From Halobacterium sp. DL1 (GTDB lineage Archaea > Halobacteriota > Halobacteria > Halobacteriales > Halobacteriaceae), in assembly GCA_000230955.3 (NCBI GenBank), contig CP007061.1:124001-188000 (forward strand): a stretch of 64,000 nt of DNA, read 5' to 3'. Positions 7,919 through 15,989 of this stretch are shown here, piece by piece. Numbering within the stretch: the stretch's first letter is position 1; every line of letters starts with the position of its first letter. The notes beneath the pieces are model-generated. The model worked only from the letters and a program-made list of their open reading frames with translations. It had not been told where the DNA came from and did no database searches. Made by a program: the position numbers and the translations under genes.

Positions 7919-8056
7919 CTATTCAGTAGCGAGTTCGTCGTAAATCTCCTCGTTCTCGTTGGGGTCTTGCCGTCCGAGGAATCGGATGAGATACCTCCGC
8001 GCTTCCTCTGAGGACACCTCATCCGGACTCTCGAGATGGTCACTTCCAGCGGTCAT
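7919..8056 (-). CDS. 45-residue ORF at the end of HTH/TumE-like operon 2
   Basis: ATG at 8056 gives 45 residues, MTAGSDHLESPDEVSSEEAR ... DPNENEEIYDELATE, ending TAG at 7919. It starts 2 nt after the stop of the TumE-like gene, so it is positioned as a third operon gene. Acidic and helical. No homologue is recognised; it may be a third component or a remnant of a longer protein. Confidence 0.45.
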   Translation of the reverse strand: MTAGSDHLESPDEVSSEEARRYLIRFLGRQDPNENEEIYDELATE

Positions 8057-8058
8057 CT

Positions 8059-8511
8059 TCACGGCGGGTTTGATGCGCTATTCAGTTGGTCGACGTCGTC
8101 GTCCTCGTATGCTGCTCGCCACATTGCATGCACAGCACGGGCCACGAGTGACACCTCGGTCACGTCGATACAGGACGGTTCGGCTGCCATCGTGGCTGCG
8201 TCGGGCGGGGGATGAAAGTGGATCTTGGGTGAGTGGGTATTCGGGTGGCGATCGAATCGCCAGTTGACGTCCGCGGCATCGACGTAATGAAACGAGTACA
8301 TCCCCGGTTCGCTCCACTGGATATCGAGTCGAGCAGCACCGGCGTCTCCGAGCCCGTCAGTGAGACTAACCCGAAGTTCCGTGGGTGCGACGACGTCATC
8401 GTACGAGGTTGCTTCGACTAACGGCTCAAGCTCGAACCAGAGGTCACGAATCCGCTGGAGTGCCGGGAGATAGATCGGCCCGAACTCGCCGGCTCGGTCG
8501 TCGTCGCTCAT
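8059..8511 (-). CDS. TumE-like (DUF6516-type) putative toxin, pair 2
   Basis: 150 residues. The start is fixed by ATGA overlap with the upstream HTH gene (8508-8511). The diagnostic block is MYSFHYVDAADVNWRFDRHP then NTHSPKIHFHPPPDA, closely matching pair 1 (HYIEE... DRHPNTH...HFHEPP). N-terminal part: LPALQRIRDLWFELEPLVEA. The C-terminal helix is AVHAMWRAAYEDDDV. Likely the effector of a TumAE-like toxin-antitoxin pair (inference from layout and motif). Confidence 0.6.
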   Translation of the reverse strand: MSDDDRAGEFGPIYLPALQRIRDLWFELEPLVEATSYDDVVAPTELRVSLTDGLGDAGAARLDIQWSEPGMYSFHYVDAADVNWRFDRHPNTHSPKIHFHPPPDAATMAAEPSCIDVTEVSLVARAVHAMWRAAYEDDDVDQLNSASNPP

Positions 8512-9020
8512 ACAGCGAGTTGATGACTGGCCTCGTCGTAGGCGAGTGCAGCTTGGGCGACCGCGAGATTCTGCCGCGTCGTTCTCCACGCGGTGAGGTC
8601 GTCCCAACCCTCCGTCTCGCCGGCGTCGAGTTGCTGGCTGAGCTCTTCGGGTGACACCACGTCGTAGCGGTCCTCATAGCGTCGGATCTCGGCTTTCATG
8701 TCCTTGATGCCGTCGAGCAACTCCGTCCGATTAGCTTCCTCGCGAAGCTCGCGGATCCGGGACATCAGAATTCGGTCGCTGTTTCGCTTGTACAGCGTTG
8801 TTTGGCCGTCCTGTTGCGTCTCGGCGAACCCCGTGTTCACGAGCGACTTGCAGTGTCGACGCGCAGTCGGCTCGCTCACGAGGGCTCGGTCGGCGATCTC
8901 GGCTGCAGACTGCCCGTCATGGGTTTGTTCGATGATCTCGTACACTCGCTCGAATGGCGTGGTGTCGTCTTTCCAGTCCGCTTTGACGTGCTCGTTGACG
9001 TCATCCCACGTCTCGGTCAT
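8508..9020 (-). CDS. DUF7342-like winged-helix protein, putative antitoxin, pair 2
   Basis: 170 residues from ATG 9020 (MTETWDDVNEHVKADW); the longer frame needs a TTG start. The winged helix covers about residues 22-80: FERVYEIIEQTHDGQSAAEI, SEPTARRHCKSLVNTGFAET, then the wing QQDGQTTLYKRN. A coiled-coil-like helix follows (RIRELREEANRTELLDGI). It contains VVSPEELSQQL, similar to DVESPRELRAS in pair 3. Paired with the downstream toxin-like gene by a 4-nt overlap. An AT-rich promoter (AAATAATTTTC region) precedes it. Confidence 0.65.
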   Translation of the reverse strand: MTETWDDVNEHVKADWKDDTTPFERVYEIIEQTHDGQSAAEIADRALVSEPTARRHCKSLVNTGFAETQQDGQTTLYKRNSDRILMSRIRELREEANRTELLDGIKDMKAEIRRYEDRYDVVSPEELSQQLDAGETEGWDDLTAWRTTRQNLAVAQAALAYDEASHQLAV

Positions 9021-9095
9021 ACTGGGTTCTACGTACTGCAACGACAAATAATTTTCTGGGAAAAATATCCCTTTCTACCGGTACTCGTTCAGCGA

Positions 9096-10028
9096 TCAGG
9101 CCACCTGCTCCGCTAACGTATCTCGATGCGTCCGGACGGTCGCCGTCGAGGCGTTCGCCACGTCCGCAGCCTCGGTTTGAGTCAGCCATCGGCCTTCCTC
9201 GCGAGCGGCCTTGTAGAGGCAGGCCGCTGCGAACCCTGCCGGATGCACACCGGTCGTCACACCGAGCTCTTCAGCCTGCTCAGCGAGCGTTCGGGCCCGC
9301 TGCCGAATTGCATCCGGACACTCGAGGTCCGACGCGAGCCGCGGTACGAACATACTGGGGGAGACGGACTCGGCAGGGAGGCCCAGCTCTTCGTTCAGCG
9401 TTTTGTACGCGTTCGCGACTCGAGATTCCTCGACGCGGGCCATCTCGCTGACCTCGTCCAGCAACCGGGAGAGCCTATTACAGCGGCAGGCCCCGTACAC
9501 GCTGGCCGCGGCGATGGCTTCGATGGATCTGCCTCGAAGCAGGTCTTCAGTTTGAGCGCTCCGGAACAGCTGACACGCCTGGTCGCGCACCGAATCGGAG
9601 AGCTCGAGGGCACTCGCCAGCCGCCGGACCTCGCCCAATCCGTGTGCGAGGTTTCGCTCGGCTTTCGACTGGAACCGACCACGATTCTGTTCCCGGCGCA
9701 TTCGGGACAGTCGCTGGCGCTTTTGCCCAGAGAGTTCGTTCCCGTTTGCATCTTTCCAGCGACCAATCTCGGTCGACAGCCCTCGGTCATGCCGTGCCGC
9801 TGTAAGTGGAGCACCCGTCCGCTTTCGCTGGTCCTCGTCGTACGCTCGCCACTCTGGTCCCTGGTCGATTCGACTTTCCTCGATGACCAGGCCACAATCC
9901 TCACAGACCGTTTCGACCGAGTTCGTAGTTACACGTCCGTCACATTCGGGGCATTGGTTGTTTGACTTTGTCTGGACATTTTCGTCGAAGCAAGTTTCGT
10001 AGATATCTCTAATTGCCATTGTGCTCAC
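9096..10028 (-). CDS. tfb: Transcription initiation factor IIB (TFB-1)
   Basis: 310 residues (Met4 at 10019 is an alternative start). The Zn ribbon uses Cys26, Cys29, Cys42 and Cys45. The B-finger region follows (DQGPEWRAYDEDQRKRTGAP, then LSTEIGRWKDANG). Two cyclin-like repeats follow at about 105-200 and 210-305, including RSIEAIAAASVYGACRC and HPAGFAAACLYKAAREEGRW. It recruits RNA polymerase to TBP-bound promoters. Multiple TFBs are normal in haloarchaea; this one probably serves the element or adjusts host transcription (inference). Its leader holds a perfect hairpin, AGCCCCTCA-TTCAT-TGAGGGGCT (10056-10078). Confidence 0.93.
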   Translation of the reverse strand: MSTMAIRDIYETCFDENVQTKSNNQCPECDGRVTTNSVETVCEDCGLVIEESRIDQGPEWRAYDEDQRKRTGAPLTAARHDRGLSTEIGRWKDANGNELSGQKRQRLSRMRREQNRGRFQSKAERNLAHGLGEVRRLASALELSDSVRDQACQLFRSAQTEDLLRGRSIEAIAAASVYGACRCNRLSRLLDEVSEMARVEESRVANAYKTLNEELGLPAESVSPSMFVPRLASDLECPDAIRQRARTLAEQAEELGVTTGVHPAGFAAACLYKAAREEGRWLTQTEAADVANASTATVRTHRDTLAEQVA

Positions 10029-10055
10029 GATTACTGGAGACTCGCCATTACAGCG

Positions 10056-10078
10056 AGCCCCTCATTCATTGAGGGGCT
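10056..10078 (-). promoter_or_regulatory. Leader hairpin upstream of TFB-1
   Basis: A perfect 9-bp stem with 5-nt loop, AGCCCCTCA TTCAT TGAGGGGCT, lies 28 nt before the start of TFB-1. On the sense strand it directly follows TTGTTTGTT. Similar GC hairpins next to a TTTGT-type motif precede several other genes in the first 21 kb. Confidence 0.5.
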
Positions 10079-10189
10079 AACAAACAATTCTAGACTATCA
10101 CGCCATTTTCACAGGCCAGGTGATAGGTTTACTAGCTCTTCTTTCACAGCTTCATTATGTGAAACAGCAGTATTTGCAAACACCAGATA

Positions 10190-10639
10190 TTGACAACGGT
10201 ACTGTGGACAACGGTTTTATCAGCAGACAGTCAACACACTGCTAACTTGCAACTGAAGGACCCTAAACATCTCGCGGATCATCCTGACTCAGCAGAGGAG
10301 GCCAAGAGACTACTGAAAGATATCCGTGATAAAGAACTCAGAGTTGTTGAGGATAAATTTGAGCGTCGACAAAACCGAACACAGAGTTTCCACGATTATA
10401 TCCAGCGACAGCTAGACCACCCTGCCCAGGTCCTCCCAGAGCTCATTCAGAATGCTGATGATGTCGAACCGTGTGACACGGTCCAGATTGAGTTAACGGA
10501 TGATATGCTTCGAATCCGGAATAATGGGCGACCAATGAAGACCGAGGAAGTGGATACACTTTGTGCAGCCGGTGAAAGTACAAAGCACGATCCTGAGTAT
10601 ATCGGTCATTTTGGACTTGGATTTAAGTGGCTCTGTTGA
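10190..10639 (+). pseudogene. Truncated GHKL (sacsin/HSP90-like) ATPase, 3' end removed by an IS
   Basis: 149 codons from a TTG; no ATG lies upstream in frame, so the 5' end may be damaged as well. The GHKL ATP-binding fold is clear: QVLPELIQNADDV (N-box; Asn and Asp contact ATP and Mg), then DDMLRIRNNGRPM and GESTKHDPEYIGHFGLGFK (G-box). The coding sequence runs straight into the terminal repeat GGCTCTGTTGAAA at 10629 and stops, so everything after the first ATPase motifs is missing. Haloarchaeal relatives are large sacsin-type proteins, some in defence islands. Base composition is more AT-rich than the surroundings. Confidence 0.7.
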
Positions 10640-10756
10640 AACCCTCAGCAGATGATATATTCTGGCTTGGTTCGGTCAATACAATCGGCAGATATAGAAT
10701 ATACGGCTTTGTTGAAATCCTCAAAGAATTATATGTTCGTCATGTAATTCCACTAG

Positions 10757-11577
10757 ATGAAGGCCCTCCCGAAGTCACAGATTCTCCGTTTTACTGAGAA
10801 GGCAATCCATCTGGCACGCCGAGCCGTCTCTCGATACTCCTCGAAGTTTTCCAAACACCGCTAAACACTCCCACAGCACGTTGTTCTGCTGTGTCTCAAA
10901 GTTCGGAAGAACACGACCTATCGTGGTCTGCTTGACGAACTGATCGAGATGCCACGCATTCGTCGAGCTCTTGGATTAGCTGAACTACCCACGCCATCAA
11001 CGCTCTGTAAAGCGTTTGATCGACTTGACATGGCCGTATGGCGTGTCTTATTGACTCTCTCAGCGACGCTACTTCCGACGAGTGGAATCGTTGGAGTCAA
11101 TGCGTCAGGATTCGACCGGAGTCACGCCTCGAAACACTATACAAAGCGAGCGAAGTTGACGATTCAGCAGTTGGAGTCACGCTTCTCATAGACACAAGGT
11201 CGAACGCGGTTCTCGACGTACACGTAACGACGACACGAAAACACGACTCGAAGATCGCGCCGTCGCTCATCAACCGGAATACCGGGGAAGTAGCGGTTCT
11301 CCTCGGCGACAAGGGATACGATGACCAGAAGATTCGCGCATTAGCCCGTGAAACTGGTGTTCGTCCGCTCATCAAGCACCGCGAGTTCTCGTCTCTTCAC
11401 AGGGCGTGTAACGCCCGACTGGATGCCGGTCTCTACGGCCAGCGCAGTCAGAACGAGACGGTAAATTCTCGCCTCAAACGCAAGTACGGTGCATTTGTCC
11501 GCTCACGGCACTGATGGAAGCAGTTCCGTGAACTCGTTGTCGGCTGTCTCACTCACAACATCGACAAGGGACTCTAA
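10757..11577 (+). pseudogene. Decayed IS5-family transposase
   Basis: Starts MKALPKSQILRFTEKAIHLA. An in-frame TAA follows SKHR at about 10861, and the frame continues (TLPQHVVLLCLKVRKNTTYR). A frameshift at about 11175 leads to VGVTLLIDTRSNAVLDVHVT, and a TGA after VRSRH (11513) precedes the last block WKQFRELVVGCLTHNID, ending at 11577. Visible DDE-type features: TLLIDT..., GDKGYDDQKIRALARE and NETVNSRLKRKYGAF. Two stops and one frameshift make it inactive unless supplied in trans. Confidence 0.8.
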
Positions 11578-11676
11578 ACGGTAGATATTGAGGAGGTATG
11601 CTGTGAAACGCCGCTCTTGGCTTTTCACAAGGTGCGAAATTTATAAGCACTACAGGTTTACTGACCTAATACACCA

Positions 11677-11955
11677 ATGTCGAACGTTTCTAACAGAGAG
11701 CAGTTTCCGTCTGGATACGGGGTGATTACGGGCGTCTGGTTCGGTCTTGCCGTTGGGATAATCGCATTCTTGGTATCGGCCCAAATTCCAATAGGGCTCG
11801 TTGCTTTTGTCGTGGCAGGCGCGGTAATCGGAATTGGACTCGAACGATTTCTTGAGACACGCCCTCCGACAGCTAACGAAAGATGGGTTGCAGTTTTTCT
11901 TGGTATCGCCGGGGTAGTTGTCGGTGGGATAGTATTCTTCGTTTTATTCGATTGA
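11677..11955 (+). CDS. Small membrane protein inside the IS-bounded unit
   Basis: 92 residues with three hydrophobic segments at about 17-38 (VWFGLAVGIIAFLVSAQIPI), 39-56 (GLVAFVVAGAVIGIGL) and 70-90 (WVAVFLGIAGVVVGGIVFFV). No signal peptide or catalytic motif. Located between the decayed transposase and the terminal repeat at 12009, so it is a passenger. Archaeal TATA-like ATTTATAAGC lies about 35 nt upstream of the ATG. Function unknown. Confidence 0.6.
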   Translation: MSNVSNREQFPSGYGVITGVWFGLAVGIIAFLVSAQIPIGLVAFVVAGAVIGIGLERFLETRPPTANERWVAVFLGIAGVVVGGIVFFVLFD

Positions 11956-12117
11956 CTGGCATGGTCGATGTTACAGATATTCTCACTGATGATATCATCT
12001 AGCTAATGGGATTTCAACAGAGCCTATTCTCTGTATCTTGCACGGCACTCGTCATACTATCTCGATGCTTCTCTAACCGTCTGTAAAATACAGGGCGCGA
12101 ACGCAACTCCGGTGTAA

Positions 12118-12930
12118 CTACAGGTCGCGTTTCCTGAACGAAAGGTATCCAACGATGACCGGAATGCAGGCCAATCCGACGAGCCCGAGTACAGCTACTG
12201 CCGGTGTAATAAACTCGGCAGTAGACGTGCGTGCGACGGTCGGAAGAGGTCCAATATTGGCAAGTTCGCTGAGGAGATAGTTGTAGGCCGTAAAAGGGCC
12301 AACGAACGTGCTGAACGTGGCCCATGTCTCGGGTTGTCGTGGCGGTTGGAATCGGAACAGTATCAGAACTAACAGGTTTATCAGTACGTCCCAGAACAAG
12401 GTTAGGCCGAGGTACATCCCGAACGAGGTCGCGATGACGCGGCGAGAGGTCGACAGCGCCATTGAGATGGCTATCGAGAGCCAAAGGAAAACGACCCCAT
12501 ATCCTGCGATTCCGGCCATGAGTCCGGTATATGTTGGAGCGTCGAACGATGGATACGTGACTATCATTCCGACAGCTGTCACGAGTGCTGCAGCCGCGAT
12601 GGAACCGATCAACAACACCGTCCGACTGACCAATTTCCCGAGAACGAGATCCACTCTGGACAGGGGGAGTGATAGCGAAAGCAAGACGGTTCCGGATTCC
12701 TGTTCACCGATAATCGACTCGTAGCCAAGCACGATCCCGGCGAGTGGAACGAGGAGACCAGCGCCTGCTTTGAGGAGTTCGATGTATCCTTGGAAGTTCG
12801 GGTCCCCCACGTAGAGAATCAGTGCAGCGAGCCCGCCGAACCCGAAAAGAAACCCCCCCACAAGGGCCCAGATGCCACGTTGATTGACAGACCGTCGAAC
12901 GTCGGTGCGCGCGATGACATGCCAGTTCAT
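12118..12930 (-). CDS. ABC-2 type transporter permease, second subunit
   Basis: 270 residues from ATG 12930 (MNWHVIARTDVRRSVNQRGI), which overlaps the stop of the upstream permease (ATGA). Six hydrophobic segments, and the typical ABC-2 signature LVPLAGIVLGYESIIGEQES followed by TVLLSLSLPLSRVDLVLGK. The sequence ends YLSFRKRDL, parallel to the first permease (YVRFRRADL), so the two are paralogues. Forms the membrane part of an exporter with the ATPase at 13760. The substrate cannot be told from sequence. Confidence 0.85.
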   Translation of the reverse strand: MNWHVIARTDVRRSVNQRGIWALVGGFLFGFGGLAALILYVGDPNFQGYIELLKAGAGLLVPLAGIVLGYESIIGEQESGTVLLSLSLPLSRVDLVLGKLVSRTVLLIGSIAAAALVTAVGMIVTYPSFDAPTYTGLMAGIAGYGVVFLWLSIAISMALSTSRRVIATSFGMYLGLTLFWDVLINLLVLILFRFQPPRQPETWATFSTFVGPFTAYNYLLSELANIGPLPTVARTSTAEFITPAVAVLGLVGLACIPVIVGYLSFRKRDL

Positions 12931-13763
12931 AGATCGGCCCTCCGGAATCGAACGTAGCCACCGAGCACTGGGAGTGCTGCCCATGCGACCAGGAGCACAA
13001 CAGCCGTACCCCCACCGAGATACCACGGTGCCGACGACCCGAGATAGGCACCTGTGTTCACGTCGGCGACAAACGCGTCCATGACGCGCTGATAGAGTAG
13101 GGTCGGTTCAGCCCCATACACGAACCTTGCCCAGTCCGGAAGGGCGTCCCCGGCAAGATTCACGTATTGCAGGGCGTCCAAGATGTATCCCTCAAGCCCA
13201 GGCCACGCAACCACCAAGAGGAAGAACACGCCGAACGTGAGAATCGTCGCGCGTCGCATCGACGCTGTGAGCGTCGAAAGCCCGATCCCGATCGTGAGAA
13301 ACACGACCCCGTAGAGTACCGTTGTGACGAGAAAGATTACGAGTGTATCGAGGGCGACCGTTCCAAATGGGTAGTCGACGAGTGCTGCAGCACCGAGCGT
13401 CCCCGCGGTGATCGTCGTGGTGAGGATGAGTCCACGACCGAGTGTTTTTCCAAGAACGACGTCAGCACGAGAAATCGGAGACGAGAGGACTAATGCGAGC
13501 TGGCCACCCTCCCGCTCTCCGACGACGGCACGGTACCCGAGGAGGAGCCCAAACAGGGGGACGAGAAAGACGACAATTCCACGGAGAAACCGGTCGAGAT
13601 CTGCGATCGTTACGTCCATCGCGGCGGGGTTTTCGACGGTCGTCGGCGTGATGTATCCGCCGAAGACGAAGACGAGTGCAACGAGGCCGACGCCGATTTT
13701 CGGCGTTCTGCCGGTGAAGAAACTGCGGATCTCTTTTTGCGCGACTGTCGTCCAGCGAGTCAT
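12927..13763 (-). CDS. ABC-2 type transporter permease, first subunit
   Basis: 278 residues, MTRWTTVAQKEIRSFFTGRT. Six predicted membrane segments; signature region LVPLFGLLLGYRAVVGEREG then QLALVLSSPISRADVVLGK, as in NosY-like/ABC-2 permeases. Overlaps the ATPase gene upstream and the second permease downstream by 4 nt each, so all three are translationally coupled. It likely pairs with its paralogue to form a heterodimeric channel. Confidence 0.85.
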   Translation of the reverse strand: MTRWTTVAQKEIRSFFTGRTPKIGVGLVALVFVFGGYITPTTVENPAAMDVTIADLDRFLRGIVVFLVPLFGLLLGYRAVVGEREGGQLALVLSSPISRADVVLGKTLGRGLILTTTITAGTLGAAALVDYPFGTVALDTLVIFLVTTVLYGVVFLTIGIGLSTLTASMRRATILTFGVFFLLVVAWPGLEGYILDALQYVNLAGDALPDWARFVYGAEPTLLYQRVMDAFVADVNTGAYLGSSAPWYLGGGTAVVLLVAWAALPVLGGYVRFRRADL

Positions 13764-14779
13764 GCGCTGCCTCGTGTGTACTCAACGAACAGGTCCTCGA
13801 GCGATGGTTCTTCAGTCGTGAAATCGAGGACATCGACACCGAGATCGTGGAGCGCGACCAGGATGTCCATCTTGTCGTCTTTCGCGCAGGTGAGTCCGTA
13901 CTGACCCTCTTCTTCGACCCACGCTTTCTCGACCAGTTCGATGCTATTGATTATCGCAAGGTGTGACGTTGTCTCCTCTTTGAGGTCGCCTTTCTGAGTT
14001 GCAACCCCGTCGGCAGCCTGAACCATCTCCGGAGTCGGTTCGGTGCTTTCGTCGATCGTGATGAGAAGTTTCGTCTCCCCGCCTGCCATCTCGCGGAGCC
14101 CATCGATCGTATCGACAGCGGTGAGTTGTCCTTGATGCATAATACCAACGCGGTCGGCAACAGCCTCGATCTGTTCGAGGATGTGGCTGGAAAAAAATAC
14201 CGTTGCACCGCGTTCATTTTCTGCCAGAATAATCTCGCGGATCGCTTTCGCACCGGCTGGATCTAACCCGGACGTCGGTTCGTCGAGGATCAGGAGATCA
14301 GGGTCCCCGACGAGAGCCATTGCCAGTACGAGTCGCTGGGCCATTCCCTTGGAATAGCCATCGGCGTCTCTGTCAGCAGCTTCGGTAATCCCAACCCTAT
14401 CGAGGTAATCCAGTGACTCCCCGTCGACGTCTTTTGCTTCCATGGCGAAATTAACGTGCTGGCGTCCAGTCAGCCCGCTGAAAACGCTGTAGCCCTCCGG
14501 GAGCACTCCCATCCGCTTTCGAGCTTTGACGCTGTTGGTTTGGGTGTCGTGCCCGAAGACCTCGATACTGCCAGTAGTCGGTCGGTTGAACCCGAGCAAC
14601 ATATTGATCATCGTCGACTTTCCGGCCCCGTTGTGTCCGAGAAAGCCAAACACTTCGCCCTCCTCTACAGTGAGATTGACTCTGTCAACCGCTGTGAGTG
14701 AACCGAACCGCTTCGTCACTTCACGTGTTCGTATCGCCGGTGTCACTAGGGAACGTTCGTATAGAACGGCAATCAACAT
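13760..14779 (-). CDS. ABC transporter ATP-binding protein
   Basis: 339 residues from ATG 14779; GTG at 14746 (VTPAIRTREVTKRFG) is perhaps the truer start, since family members begin there. Walker A is GHNGAGKST, Walker B LLILDEPTSGLDP, the signature YSKGMAQRL and the switch His is in SSHILEQ. The C-terminal extension of about 100 residues ends in EPSLEDLFVEY, typical of ABC-2 exporter ATPases of the drug or NosF type. It energises the two permeases downstream. The operon lies between two IS terminal repeats. Confidence 0.9.
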   Translation of the reverse strand: MLIAVLYERSLVTPAIRTREVTKRFGSLTAVDRVNLTVEEGEVFGFLGHNGAGKSTMINMLLGFNRPTTGSIEVFGHDTQTNSVKARKRMGVLPEGYSVFSGLTGRQHVNFAMEAKDVDGESLDYLDRVGITEAADRDADGYSKGMAQRLVLAMALVGDPDLLILDEPTSGLDPAGAKAIREIILAENERGATVFFSSHILEQIEAVADRVGIMHQGQLTAVDTIDGLREMAGGETKLLITIDESTEPTPEMVQAADGVATQKGDLKEETTSHLAIINSIELVEKAWVEEEGQYGLTCAKDDKMDILVALHDLGVDVLDFTTEEPSLEDLFVEYTRGSA

Positions 14780-14991
14780 TTCGGTAAAGCCTGTTGGTTT
14801 GACACCGTTCCCGCTGACACAGCTGTTTGTGAAAACTTGACCCTCTCTGCGAGGGTTTCCCCTCCCTCTCTCCATTCTCTTACGTGTGAACGAACGAGTG
14901 CCAGCGTGCTAAACACACTCTCTATATTCAGCACTATCGCAAAAATATATCATCGATAGAGGATTTCAACAGAGCCAACTGGTTCTATAGG

Positions 14992-15066
14992 TCGTGGCTG
15001 CGCGCGCAGCAAAGCGAGCACGGAGCGGAGGGTGGGGAGGTGGGGCCTGGGTCGGTCCGGCACGTA
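14992..15066. repeat. Conserved 3' flank, copy 1 (downstream of the OB-fold gene)
   Basis: GTCGTGGCTGCGCGCGCAGC followed by AGCGAGCACGGAGCGG and a G-rich GGGTGGGG run recurs at 57899-57970, downstream of TFB-2. The two stretches are close matches apart from a short insertion after GCAGC, though the genes they follow are unrelated. Contains the palindrome GCTGCGCGCGCAGC. Confidence 0.7.
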
Positions 15067-15092
15067 GCAAAAAAGAAGGGTGGGACGACCGG

Positions 15093-15989
15093 CTACTCCC
15101 ACCACCGACCGCGTTCGGGGAAATTCACCGTAGTCCAGCCGGTCAGAGCCACCGAGACGCGCCCGTTGTACCAGTTCTTCGCCGCTCCACGAATACGAAC
15201 GTGCTCTCCCTCCTCAATCCAGGGTTGGTCGCTCGCAACCCAACTGGTGAACTTCGTTTTTCCGCTCTCGTCTTCGATGAGCCCCACTTGAGAAATGGCT
15301 GAACTCGACGGCTCCCACAACTGCGTCACAGTACCTTCGATGCTCACCTCTTTGCGATTGACGTTCTCGAGATTCCCGATGGGAACCACCGTCCCAGGAG
15401 CCGTCTGCAACTCCTCGAACACCCCGACGACCGCGCTCATCATGTCTTTCCCACCGACGACGGCTTCACCCAGCCGCCGGCCAATCGCTGCTCGCGACCA
15501 GCCATCCAGCTTCTCCGCCAGCCGCATCGACTGTGTGTTCACCGCCGCCAACTGCTCCTGGGTGAGTTCTGCACGAGGATCGTCCCGCTCTGGGTCCGTC
15601 CACGGGTTCACGCTCGCTGCCCGCTTCTGGAACTCTACACGCCGCTCAGCGCTCCGCTTCGCCGCGATATCTCGCGTCCGCTTCTCCCGACCGTCTTGCG
15701 TCCCCAGTTCGGCCTGGGCACTGATGCGCTCCAGCTCGGCCTCTCGTGCCTGGATGCGCTCTTCCTGTTCGAGAGTTTTCCCGAACAGGTGATCCGGGCC
15801 TTCCTCGACCCGCGCATCTGGGTGGTTGGAATCGACCTTCGCCTGCACCTCCATTTGTACCGTCGCCTGGAACTCCGGCGTCTCATCGACGACCTCGAAT
15901 CCATCCTCGTCGACCTCGACTTCATCGTGTTTCTCGAAAGCCTGTTCATCGACCGAAACTACATCACTGGTGACGTTCTTACTTGACAT
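15093..15989 (-). CDS. OB-fold (RPA-like) single-stranded DNA-binding protein
   Basis: 298 residues from ATG 15989 (MSSKNVTSDVVSVDEQAFEK). The upstream frame is open but consists of the structured leader, so it was excluded. The N-terminal 60 residues are acidic. A helical middle part is rich in E/R/Q (EQEERIQAREAELERISAQA). After about residue 195 comes an OB fold: VSIEGTVTQLWEPSSSAISQ, VGLIEDESGKTKFTSWVASD, then EGEHVRIRGAAKNWYNGRVS. This layout is the RPA-like protein common on haloarchaeal plasmids. It probably binds ssDNA during replication or transfer. It sits in the same 5' and 3' non-coding framework as TFB-2. Confidence 0.75.
   Translation of the reverse strand: MSSKNVTSDVVSVDEQAFEKHDEVEVDEDGFEVVDETPEFQATVQMEVQAKVDSNHPDARVEEGPDHLFGKTLEQEERIQAREAELERISAQAELGTQDGREKRTRDIAAKRSAERRVEFQKRAASVNPWTDPERDDPRAELTQEQLAAVNTQSMRLAEKLDGWSRAAIGRRLGEAVVGGKDMMSAVVGVFEELQTAPGTVVPIGNLENVNRKEVSIEGTVTQLWEPSSSAISQVGLIEDESGKTKFTSWVASDQPWIEEGEHVRIRGAAKNWYNGRVSVALTGWTTVNFPERGRWWE

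Larger units (their letters stand above)
10629..14976. mobile_element. IS-bounded composite unit carrying an ABC exporter
   Basis: The left end is GGCTCTGTTGAAACCCTC (from 10629) and the right end GGATTTCAACAGAGCC (14961-14976), its inverted match. Extra internal ends are GGCTTTGTTGAAATCCTC (10705-10722) and GGATTTCAACAGAGCC (12009-12024). The first part holds a decayed IS5-type transposase and a small membrane gene; the second part holds three ABC transporter genes. No target duplication is visible at the outer ends, so the present boundaries probably result from several insertions or recombination between ends. Confidence 0.65.
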
